DNA of 8,291 bases. Origin: an uncultured Bacillota bacterium (GTDB lineage Bacteria; Bacillota; Clostridia; Peptostreptococcales; Anaerovoracaceae). A model generated the notes under the pieces. The model saw nothing but the letters and a program-made list of their open reading frames with translations. It made no database searches and was not told the origin of the DNA. Location of the stretch: NCBI GenBank assembly GCA_959606705.1, contig CAUHLX010000116.1, positions 1 through 8,291 on the forward strand, in the 5' to 3' direction. A program made the position numbers and the translations under genes. Shown piece after piece: positions 1 through 5,356 of the stretch. Position 1 is the first letter of the stretch, and each line of letters opens with the position of its first letter.

Positions 1-1038
1 GCCGATTACGGATACGGAGAATTTGACGATGGAAATCAACTGATCGAATACTATCGGGTGGAGCGCATCGAGGAGTATACGGAGCAGGCGGCGTTTACAC
101 CGCTGGCGCTGGCCTATGATCTGTCCGGAACATTTACGGATCCCTGCGGCGGGCTGGGGGATATCGAGGAAAAGCTGTTTCGAGGGAAAGGGGACGGGAC
201 TGAAAAGATGAAGGCGGACCCCTCGCAGATCTTTCACGCGATCGTCCTGGCGTCGGAGCTGGGTTTCAAGCTGGACAGCGGCACGGAGAAAGCGATCGAA
301 GAGGCGGCTTTCGCATTGGACACGGCGGACCGGGACCTCCTCCGAGAAGGCCTGGGCGACATCCTCACGGCGGAACACGCCGTGAAAGCCTTGCGCGCGG
401 CCGTTCGGCTGGGCGTGCTGGAACACACCCTGGGCGCGGACTGTTTTCCGCCGCAGGATAAGCAGTCGGCGGAGCGCTTTCGGACTCTGGCGGAGCATTT
501 GGATCTGGCCCGAAACGACTGGGAATGCCGATATGCATTGCTGTTTTTATGTTTCCGAAGCAAGACGGCAATTCCGGCAATTCGACGGCTGGGATTCGAG
601 AAGGGCGTGGAAGGACGGCTGATTTCTTCCTTCCAATTAACGCAAGATTTATACTACACGACTCAGCAGATGCAGTTCAAACGTTTTTTGGCGGAATACG
701 GGATGGAATGCTACGAGTACATGGAAAACATCGTCAAACAGCAGAGAAAGATCTATGGTCAGCCGGATAACCGCATTATGAAACGAGCCTACATGCTGGA
801 GGAATTCAAGTCCACGAAGACGCCGATCTTTGTGGAGGATCTGGTGATCTCCGCGGCGGACCTGGAAGAGGTGGGCATCACCGACCCGGAGGAGGCCGCT
901 CAGATGCTCAGCGACCTGAAAGATGTGATTGTCCTCTATCCCAGGAAGAACACGAGGGAATTTCTGTTGAAAAAGGCGGCGGATTTTCTCAAGCATCCGG
1001 TGAAGCGCGCCGCGCGAAAAATTCGCTGGACCAACTAG
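1..1038 (+). CDS. CCA-adding enzyme/poly(A) polymerase family protein, 5'-partial, probably catalytically divergent
   Basis: The reading frame is open from base 1 to the TAG at 1036-1038, so the start lies left of the window; the GTG at 58 has no ribosome-binding site. The layout follows class II tRNA nucleotidyltransferases. A segment at about 88-120 (AFTPLALAYD) stands where the family has RRDFTINALAYD. It is followed by DPCGG (family DPFGG), then a helical region, and near the C-terminus a DLxIxxxDLxxxGI-like stretch and KNTREFLL (about 946-969), which matches the family's NTRE(A/L)L tail. Two conserved elements are degraded: the RRD of motif B is replaced by QAA, and the nucleotide-selecting EDxxR motif reads ADPSQ (214-228). 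No HD metal site is seen. The catalytic DxD would lie upstream and cannot be judged. Family membership is fairly sure; activity as a CCA-adding enzyme is doubtful. The stop lies 15 nt before recD2, suggesting co-transcription. Confidence 0.72.
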   Translation, partial: ADYGYGEFDDGNQLIEYYRVERIEEYTEQAAFTPLALAYDLSGTFTDPCGGLGDIEEKLFRGKGDGTEKMKADPSQIFHAIVLASELGFKLDSGTEKAIEEAAFALDTADRDLLREGLGDILTAEHAVKALRAAVRLGVLEHTLGADCFPPQDKQSAERFRTLAEHLDLARNDWECRYALLFLCFRSKTAIPAIRRLGFEKGVEGRLISSFQLTQDLYYTTQQMQFKRFLAEYGMECYEYMENIVKQQRKIYGQPDNRIMKRAYMLEEFKSTKTPIFVEDLVISAADLEEVGITDPEEAAQMLSDLKDVIVLYPRKNTREFLLKKAADFLKHPVKRAARKIRWTN

Positions 1039-1053
1039 AAGCGGTTGAAATCT

Positions 1054-3273
1054 ATGGAAGAAAAAAAGGGAACCATATCGGAAATCATATATCACAATAA
1101 AGAAAACGCGTATACCATCGCGGTGGTGGACGGCGACGAGGAACAGTATACCGCGGTGGGGACGCTTCCTCTGGCCGAGCGGGGTCGAGCTTTCCTTTTT
1201 CGGGGAAGCTGGAAGGTTCATCCGACATACGGGGAGCAGTTTGCCTTTTCCTCATACGAAGAGGAAATGCCGGAGACCACGGAGGGAATCGAGGGATTTT
1301 TGGCCTCGGGCGTACTGAAAGGCATCGGGAAAAAAACCGCCTCCGCCATCGTAGCTAAATTTGGTAAGGACACCTTTCGGATCATAGAGGAAAGCCCGGG
1401 GCGTCTCACGGAGGTGGAGGGGATCGGAGACGTGAAAGCCGCTTCCATCTGTGAGGCATTTCGCGCCCACCGGGAGTTCGCGGAGGTTTCGCTTTACCTT
1501 CAGCAGTTTGGAATTACGGCAAATTACGCCATGAAGCTTTATACGGTTTACGGGAAGGATACCATCTCCGCGGTAGAGGAAAATCCCTATCGGCTGGTGG
1601 ATGACATCTTTGGGATCGGTTTCAAAAAAGCGGATCAGATTGCGGGAAAGATGGGAGTTGCCGCGGATGCCGAATCACGAGTCCGCAGTGGGATCACCTA
1701 CGCGCTTTGGAGCTTTGTGGGAGAGGGACACACCTTTTTCCCTCAAAAGCTGTTCTGTGAAAAAACGGCAGAGCTTCTGGGCGGCATCGGAACGGAACAG
1801 GTATATGATACTCTGGTGCAGATGGCCTTTGAGGGAGACGTACACATCGAAAATTTGGAGGGCCGGCCGGTGGTGTTTCTCATGCCCTACTATCTGGCGG
1901 AACAGAACGTGTGCAAGTGTCTCATGGCCCTTTCACAGGCGGCGCTCAAGCCGGTCAGCGGAGAGGTGGAGGCGCTGATTCGTGTCACGGAGCGGGAGAC
2001 GGGGATTCTGCTCTCCGAAAACCAGAAGGACGCGGTGGAGATTACGCTGCGAACCGGAGTCTGTGTGGTAACCGGCGGACCCGGTACGGGCAAGACCACC
2101 ATCATCAACACGATTATGAGAATCTTTGAGCACAGCGGGTTAAAAACCGCCATCGCCGCGCCCACGGGACGGGCCGCTAAGCGGATCACGGAAACCTCGG
2201 GCTATCCGGCTTCCACCATTCACCGGCTGCTGGAATATTACTACTGTGAAGGAGACAATTCCATGCGCTTTGGCAAGACTGCCGAAGACCCGCTGACATA
2301 TGACGCGGTGATCATCGATGAGGCGTCCATGATCGACATTCTGCTGATGAACGGACTGGTCAGCGCCATCGTTCCCGGTACCCGGCTGATCATCGTAGGA
2401 GACGCGGACCAGCTGCCCTCCGTGGGCGCGGGGAATGTTCTTCGGGACATCATCGACAGCGAGGTAATTCAAGCGGTCAAGCTGAACGAAATTTTTCGGC
2501 AGGCAAAGGAAAGCCTGATCGTGGTCAACGCCCACCGGATCAATCACGGAGAATATCCCGATTTCAATGAAAAGGACAAGGACTTCTTCCTGCTCAGGAG
2601 AAACGGCGAACAGGAGATGCTCTCCACGATTAAGGAGCTGTGCGCCACGCGCCTGCCGAAATTTTATGCGGACTGCGAGCCCATCAAGGACATGCAGGTC
2701 CTGACCCCTGTGAGAAAGGGGCGGATCGGCAGCATCAATCTGAACAAAGAGCTGCAGAGAATCCTCAATCCGCCGGGAGAGGGCATCCCTGAAAAAAAGT
2801 TCGGGGACCGAATCTTCCGCGTAGGCGACAAGGTAATGCAGATCCGCAACAACTATCAGCTGGAGTGGAAGCGTCCGGACGATTTTACCAGCGGAGAAGG
2901 AGTGTTCAACGGTGACGTGGGCTTTGTTCGGGAAATCGACGAGGAATTCGGCGAGCTGATCGTGGTATATGAGGACAACAAGTTCGTTCGTTACGAATTC
3001 GCACAGCTGGATGAAGTGGAATTGGCCTATGCGATCACGGTACACAAGAGCCAGGGAAGTGAGTTTCCCATCGTTATCATGCCGGTATCCTGGTTTCCGC
3101 CCATGCTGGCCACCAGAAATCTTCTGTACACCGCGGTGACTCGGGCCAAACGCGGAGTGGTTTTGGTGGGATCGGAGAATAAAATGAAGGCGATGGTGGA
3201 CAACAATCAGATTACACTGCGTTATTCGGGACTGGCGGCCAGGCTTTCTGCGTTTCTGTCCCCGATCTTTTAA
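1054..3273 (+). CDS. recD2: RecD2-type ATP-dependent 5'-3' DNA helicase
   Basis: A superfamily 1B helicase of the RecD2 (RecD-like, not RecBCD-bound) family, thought to act in DNA repair and replication-fork maintenance. The 739 residues match the family size. The N-terminal part carries the RecD2-specific domain with helix-hairpin-helix-like segments at about residues 86-104 (GVLKGIGKKTASAI) and 121-132 (VEGIGDVKAASI). The motor follows: Walker A GGPGTGKT (341-348), Walker B DEAS (422-425), GDADQLPSVG (from 449), a HKSQGSEF motif (664-671) and YTAVTRAK (692-699), whose Arg697 is the likely arginine finger. All key residues are intact. The ATG at 1054 is preferred because AGAAGCGG at 1037-1044 sits 9 nt upstream; an in-frame TTG at 1045 would abut that sequence. 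It follows the nucleotidyltransferase-like gene by 15 nt and is nearly contiguous with comF, so the three probably form one operon. Confidence 0.95.
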   Translation: MEEKKGTISEIIYHNKENAYTIAVVDGDEEQYTAVGTLPLAERGRAFLFRGSWKVHPTYGEQFAFSSYEEEMPETTEGIEGFLASGVLKGIGKKTASAIVAKFGKDTFRIIEESPGRLTEVEGIGDVKAASICEAFRAHREFAEVSLYLQQFGITANYAMKLYTVYGKDTISAVEENPYRLVDDIFGIGFKKADQIAGKMGVAADAESRVRSGITYALWSFVGEGHTFFPQKLFCEKTAELLGGIGTEQVYDTLVQMAFEGDVHIENLEGRPVVFLMPYYLAEQNVCKCLMALSQAALKPVSGEVEALIRVTERETGILLSENQKDAVEITLRTGVCVVTGGPGTGKTTIINTIMRIFEHSGLKTAIAAPTGRAAKRITETSGYPASTIHRLLEYYYCEGDNSMRFGKTAEDPLTYDAVIIDEASMIDILLMNGLVSAIVPGTRLIIVGDADQLPSVGAGNVLRDIIDSEVIQAVKLNEIFRQAKESLIVVNAHRINHGEYPDFNEKDKDFFLLRRNGEQEMLSTIKELCATRLPKFYADCEPIKDMQVLTPVRKGRIGSINLNKELQRILNPPGEGIPEKKFGDRIFRVGDKVMQIRNNYQLEWKRPDDFTSGEGVFNGDVGFVREIDEEFGELIVVYEDNKFVRYEFAQLDEVELAYAITVHKSQGSEFPIVIMPVSWFPPMLATRNLLYTAVTRAKRGVVLVGSENKMKAMVDNNQITLRYSGLAARLSAFLSPIF

Positions 3274-3291
3274 ATGGAGAGGGTGGAACGC

Positions 3292-4053
3292 TTGAGCCGA
3301 CTGTGGGATCGGCTGTGGGAATGGAGCTTTCCCTCCGGGATTTACTGTATTTGCTGTGGAGACCTCATCGACAAGACCAGGCCATACGCTTTGTGTGACG
3401 CTTGTATTCGAGCGCTGCACTGGACCGGCGGAACGGTTTGCCGCAAATGCGGAAAGGAGCTGGCTCCGTCCGGAAACCCGGCTCGCGAGGGACCGTCACT
3501 TTGTGAAGACTGCAGGATTTACCCCCGCCGCTTTGAAAAAGGAATGTCCTGTGTTCGCTATGGCTTGATGGAACGAAATCTGGTTCACCAGCTGAAGTAC
3601 GGTGGAAAAGCTTATTTGGCGTCCAGCTTATCGCAGATGATGTTTGACCGCCTTTGTGCCGAATCGCTTTCGGAACGTCCGGAGCGGATCGTCCCGGTTC
3701 CCATGTATGAGAAGAAGAGACGGAAGCGCGGCTACGATCAGGCGGAGCTGTTGGCCCGAGGGATTTCCCGACTGGGAAACATTCCGTGGAGCAGGGTGCT
3801 GGAGCGCGGCAGAGAAACGGCGGCCATGAGCGGATTGACGGGAGCGGAACGCCGGGAGAATTTAAAAAATGTCTTTACTGTTTCTGAGAAACAGGTTAGA
3901 ATCATTGAAAACCGGACTCGATTGCTGGTCGACGATGTCTACACCACCGGAACCACCGCGGACGAATGTGCGGCGGCGCTTCTGGCGGCAGGTGCCGACC
4001 GGGTCTACGTTCTCGTGTTCGCTTCGGGAACGGATCGGACTGCGGGAAGCTAG
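3292..4053 (+). CDS. comFC: ComF-family zinc-ribbon phosphoribosyltransferase-like protein
   Basis: ComF-family protein (ComFC/GntX type): an N-terminal zinc ribbon fused to a type I phosphoribosyltransferase fold. Cysteines occur as CICC (residues 19-22), CDAC (35-38), CRKC (50-53) and CEDC (71-74), enough for two zinc sites. The family signature RKRGYDQA lies at 144-151. The PRPP-binding loop VDDVYTTGTT lies at 213-222 with both Asp residues present. In naturally transformable bacteria the protein is needed for DNA uptake; the reaction it catalyses is not settled. The TTG at 3292 is chosen because GGAGAGGG (3276-3283) lies 8 nt upstream. An in-frame ATG at 3274, directly after the recD2 stop, has no ribosome-binding site but could be used by reinitiation and would add six residues. 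The pairing with recD2 suggests a DNA uptake or repair unit. A stretch near 3861-3905 is AT-rich and holds a possible internal promoter. Confidence 0.9.
   Translation: MSRLWDRLWEWSFPSGIYCICCGDLIDKTRPYALCDACIRALHWTGGTVCRKCGKELAPSGNPAREGPSLCEDCRIYPRRFEKGMSCVRYGLMERNLVHQLKYGGKAYLASSLSQMMFDRLCAESLSERPERIVPVPMYEKKRRKRGYDQAELLARGISRLGNIPWSRVLERGRETAAMSGLTGAERRENLKNVFTVSEKQVRIIENRTRLLVDDVYTTGTTADECAAALLAAGADRVYVLVFASGTDRTAGS
3874..3902 (+). promoter_or_regulatory. possible sigma-A promoter inside comF, reading toward the structured RNA
   Basis: TTTACT (3874-3879) and TAGAAT (3897-3902) are separated by exactly 17 bp. They match the sigma-A boxes in 4 of 6 and 5 of 6 positions. They lie in an AT-rich patch within comF, about 155 nt before the 5' arm of the structured RNA. 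No better promoter is visible between here and 4056, so this is a candidate source of the RNA, as a longer precursor. The RNA could equally be cut from the recD2-comF transcript. Confidence 0.3.
3878..3894. repeat. perfect inverted repeat, operator-like, in the spacer of the candidate promoter
   Basis: CTGTTTCT (3878-3885), one central G, and AGAAACAG (3887-3894) form a perfect 8-bp inverted repeat. It lies almost exactly between the candidate -35 and -10 boxes, the position used by repressors that bind the spacer. It also falls within comF codons, so chance cannot be excluded. The 1-nt centre rules out an RNA hairpin with the full stem. Confidence 0.4.
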
Positions 4054-4055
4054 AT

Positions 4056-4250
4056 GGCCGGCGTTTGGAATTGCTCGGGTCTGTGGTTGAAAGTCCAGGC
4101 CAGTTGCGGGCGAAGGGACCCACGTAAGCCGCATCGCGGGGCGGGCGGTGATCATGGCGCAGCTTAGATGTAAGTCCTCCGGAAAAATCCGACAGGCGAG
4201 TGTGGGGGCAAAGACCAGGTCAGCCGGGCAATTCCAAGCGTCGGTTTTTT
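4056..4250 (+). ncRNA. structured noncoding RNA, probably the raiA-motif RNA
   Basis: The stretch just after the comF stop folds into a self-contained RNA. Bases 4058-4074 pair with 4228-4244 in an uninterrupted 17-bp helix containing only two G-U wobbles; two further wobbles, 4057-4245 and 4056-4246, are possible. The 3' arm runs directly into six U residues, so the closing helix can also act as the terminator. Inside, small hairpins can be drawn: CCGC-AUC-GCGG (4129-4139), CUUA-GAUG-UAAG (4163-4174) and CGGA-AAAA-UCCG (4180-4191). A further helix is possible between 4077-4081 and 4117-4121. No reading frame here looks coding. Known raiA-motif RNAs of Firmicutes and Actinobacteria are about 200 nt and lie beside comFC and/or raiA (hpf), exactly this setting; loss of one in Clostridium acetobutylicum was reported to impair sporulation. 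The raiA identity is inferred from size, shape and position and was not tested against a covariance model. The ends are estimated from the helix and U tract. Confidence 0.75.
4228..4250 (+). terminator. intrinsic terminator formed by the closing helix of the RNA
   Basis: The 3' arm 4228-4244 pairs with 4058-4074 about 150 nt upstream and is followed by TTTTTT (4245-4250). The terminator stem therefore forms only when the whole RNA has been made and folded. It would also end transcripts arriving from comF, separating that operon from hpf. Confidence 0.65.
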
Positions 4251-4277
4251 CGATGGAAGCACACGGATTGGAGAAAG

Positions 4278-4286
4278 TTATCCACA
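4278..4286 (+). promoter_or_regulatory. DnaA box (perfect), isolated
   Basis: TTATCCACA is the exact high-affinity DnaA box. It lies 28 nt past the U tract of the structured RNA and about 150 bp before the main box cluster. Confidence 0.6.
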
Positions 4287-4336
4287 ACGACGGGAAAGCC
4301 GTTGAAATTGGGGCGTTTGAGGAGTTTTGCAAATTG

Positions 4337-4354
4337 GATGAATAATTATTCATC
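4337..4354. promoter_or_regulatory. 18-bp perfect palindrome matching the arginine-repressor ARG box
   Basis: GATGAATAATTATTCATC is a perfect palindrome with 9-bp half sites. Its core TGAATAATTATTCA (4339-4352) fits the ArgR/AhrC ARG-box consensus TGAAT-four A/T-ATTCA at every position. With no central loop it cannot be an RNA hairpin, which points to a dimeric DNA-binding protein. ArgR often uses paired boxes about 3 bp apart, and no second box is visible on either side. No arginine gene is in the window. Binding by ArgR is inferred from the match alone. Confidence 0.5.
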
Positions 4355-4435
4355 AGGAAAAGCCAGCGAAATCAATGGGTTTGAGAAAAAGTGCGTCTTG
4401 GATCGAATAAATTTGCATAAAAGTGGTTCTAAATT

Positions 4436-4508
4436 TTTTCCACATCCCGGAGCCTTGATATTTCAATTATGCACAGAGTTATCCACAATATCAACAAGCT
4501 GTGGATTT
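4436..4508. promoter_or_regulatory. cluster of DnaA boxes
   Basis: Within 73 bp there are: TTTTCCACA (4436-4444, one mismatch), TTATGCACA (4467-4475, fits TTATNCACA fully), TTATCCACA (4479-4487, perfect), and an inverted TGTGGATTT (4500-4508, two mismatches). Another inverted near-match, TGTGAAAAA, lies at 4545-4553. The two best boxes are 3 bp apart. The pair 4481-4487/4500-4506 is also a 7-bp inverted repeat. Such clusters outside the origin are known in Bacillus, where they bind DnaA to regulate genes or to limit initiation. The cluster ends 80 bp before the proposed hpf promoter. Confidence 0.6.
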
Positions 4509-4587
4509 TGTCGAGAAAGAGCGGGAAACCGTGAATTTACGGCTTGTGAAAAATGGATAAATGCAGGAGTTTTATGGGAAACTATGT

Positions 4588-4618
4588 ATAGGAATTTATA
4601 AATAAAAAAGAGGAATCA
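4588..4618 (+). promoter_or_regulatory. sigma-H-like promoter for hpf
   Basis: ATAGGAATT (4588-4596) fits the sigma-H -35 pattern RNAGGAWWT fully. GAGGAATCA (4610-4618) fits the -10 pattern RNNGAATWW except for one base. The gap is 13 nt, close to the 12 seen at Bacillus spoVG. Transcription would start near 4625, giving a leader of about 47 nt. Bacillus subtilis hpf (yvyD) is known to use sigma-H and sigma-B, which supports the call. A competing reading is a weak sigma-A -10 at TATAAA (4597-4602) with no good -35. Confidence 0.45.
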
Positions 4619-4655
4619 TCGAAGTTTTGTTGAATAAGAAAATACAACCAAAGTA

Positions 4656-4671
4656 AAAGGGGGGTTCCTTT
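4656..4671 (+). promoter_or_regulatory. hpf ribosome-binding site, possibly folded into a hairpin
   Basis: A run of six G (4659-4664) sits 7 nt before the ATG at 4672 and fixes that start. AAAGG (4656-4660) is complementary to CCTTT (4667-4671), so the binding site and the base before the start codon can fold into a short hairpin. TTCCT (4665-4669) can instead pair with AGGAA at 4611-4615. Either fold could tune hpf translation; both are short. Confidence 0.5.
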
Positions 4672-5202
4672 ATGAAAGTGATTATCAGCAGTAAGAACTA
4701 CAATACGAGTGATCGTCTGAAGGAAAACATCGAAAAGAAATTTGAAAAGCTGGGCAAGTATTTCTCGAATGACATTGTGGTCAATGTGACTGTTGCCTCT
4801 GAGAAAGGGAAGTTTAAAATAGAAGCGACAATCAACGCCAAGGGCACGATTTTCCGGGCGGAGGAAAGAGCGGAGGATCCGTACACTTGTTTGGACAAGG
4901 TGGTGGATAAGCTTTCCACGCAGATGTCCCGATTCAAGACGAAGCTGCAGCGCAAGCATAAGGGGCAGAGAGAATTCCTGTTCGGAGAGCTTCCGGAAAT
5001 TGAGGAAGAGGAAAAAGAAGAAATGCAGGTGGTCAAGCGCAAGAAATTCGACCTGCTGCCCATGTCCGTAGACGAGGCCATCATGCAGATGGAACTTTTG
5101 GAGCATAATTTCTTCGTATTTCTCAATATGGAGACGGACAGCGTCAATATAGTATATAAGAGGAGAGACGATACCTTCGGCCTCCTGGAGACGAATTATT
5201 AA
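4672..5202 (+). CDS. hpf: long-form ribosome hibernation promoting factor (HPF/RaiA)
   Basis: Long HPF: binds the 30S decoding region and pairs two 70S ribosomes into inactive 100S dimers in stationary phase. The 176 residues show both expected parts. Residues 1 to about 100 are the RaiA/YfiA-type domain that blocks the mRNA and tRNA sites. An acidic linker with a Glu-rich run (about 106-115) follows. The C-terminal dimerisation domain starts near residue 121 with KRKKFDLLPM and contains the family hallmarks EAIMQMELLEHNFFVF, NIVYKRRDDTFGLLE. Nothing is truncated. The start is set by the G-rich ribosome-binding site 7 nt upstream. It is flanked upstream by the structured RNA and the DnaA/ARG-box region, and downstream by a strong terminator, so it is probably its own transcription unit, from the sigma-H-like promoter at 4588-4618. 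Confidence 0.96.
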   Translation: MKVIISSKNYNTSDRLKENIEKKFEKLGKYFSNDIVVNVTVASEKGKFKIEATINAKGTIFRAEERAEDPYTCLDKVVDKLSTQMSRFKTKLQRKHKGQREFLFGELPEIEEEEKEEMQVVKRKKFDLLPMSVDEAIMQMELLEHNFFVFLNMETDSVNIVYKRRDDTFGLLETNY

Positions 5203-5204
5203 AA

Positions 5205-5218
5205 CCGGCGGCAGCCGG
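5205..5218 (+). other. small GC hairpin just after hpf, partner of a possible alternative fold
   Basis: CCGGC (5205-5209) and GCCGG (5214-5218) pair around a GGCA loop, 2 nt after the hpf stop, with no U tract. The same 5' arm can instead pair with the left arm of the next terminator: 5205-5212 with 5239-5246, 8 bp including one G-U. Confidence 0.5.
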
Positions 5219-5240
5219 ATATTAAGACAATGACGAAGGT

Positions 5241-5274
5241 CGCCGGCAGCAAGCTTGCCGGCGTCTTTCTTTTT
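5241..5274 (+). terminator. intrinsic terminator of hpf
   Basis: CGCCGGCA (5241-5248) and TGCCGGCG (5256-5263) form a perfect 8-bp stem with a 7-nt loop, followed by TCTTTCTTTTT (5264-5274). It lies 39 nt past the hpf stop and 22 nt before the cdaA promoter, cleanly dividing the two transcription units. Confidence 0.88.
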
Positions 5275-5295
5275 GCGGACGATCCGTTTTATTTC

Positions 5296-5324
5296 TTGAA
5301 AAGACGGCGCGTTTCTAATACAAT
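5296..5324 (+). promoter_or_regulatory. sigma-A promoter of the cdaA-cdaR-glmM operon
   Basis: TTGAAA (5296-5301) and TACAAT (5319-5324) are separated by 17 bp, each one base off the ideal or close to it. Transcription would begin near 5331, leaving a leader of about 26 nt before the cdaA ATG. Confidence 0.8.
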
Positions 5325-5356
5325 AGTAACATCAATGGGATAGAGGAGTGACTCTC

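Larger units (their letters stand above)
4251..4671. other. AT-rich regulatory gap between the structured RNA and hpf
   Basis: About 420 bp without a credible protein gene and clearly richer in A+T than the flanking genes. It holds DnaA boxes, an ARG-box-like palindrome, a sigma-H-like promoter and the hpf leader, listed separately. A short inverted repeat CCGT-GAATTT-ACGG sits near 4529-4542. No dnaA, dnaN, rpmH or other usual origin neighbour is in the window, so nothing here shows that it is the main origin. Confidence 0.7.

Noticed and set aside
58..60. GTG as the start of the first gene
   Set aside because: No ribosome-binding site, and the frame is open to base 1 with residues that fit the same family, so the gene starts outside the window.
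2140..3420. 426-codon open frame on the - strand
   Set aside because: It lies opposite recD2, whose helicase motifs are intact; this is a shadow of that gene's codon use.
4085..4200. GAAAGTCC near 4089-4096 as RNase P RNA, or the whole stretch as a cobalamin riboswitch
   Set aside because: The GAAAGTCC match is isolated; the other conserved RNase P regions and the B12-box were not found, and the RNA is too short for RNase P.
4200..4601. 133-codon open frame, or a shorter version from the ATG at 4338
   Set aside because: It begins inside the structured RNA and crosses the U tract, the palindrome and all DnaA boxes. Its composition and residues resemble no known protein; the GAGGAG before 4338 is 13 nt away.
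4597..4602. TATAAA as a sigma-A -10 for hpf
   Set aside because: No acceptable -35 was found at 16-18 bp (best 3 of 6), while the overlapping sigma-H-like elements fit better.
4902..4910. GGTGGATAA, a near DnaA box inside hpf (a similar one at 5686-5694 in cdaA)
   Set aside because: One mismatch, and in both cases it spells the codons Val-Asp-Lys within a coding region, so it is expected by chance.
5348..5350. GTG as the cdaA start
   Set aside because: It overlaps the AGGAG ribosome-binding site; the ATG at 5357 has proper spacing.
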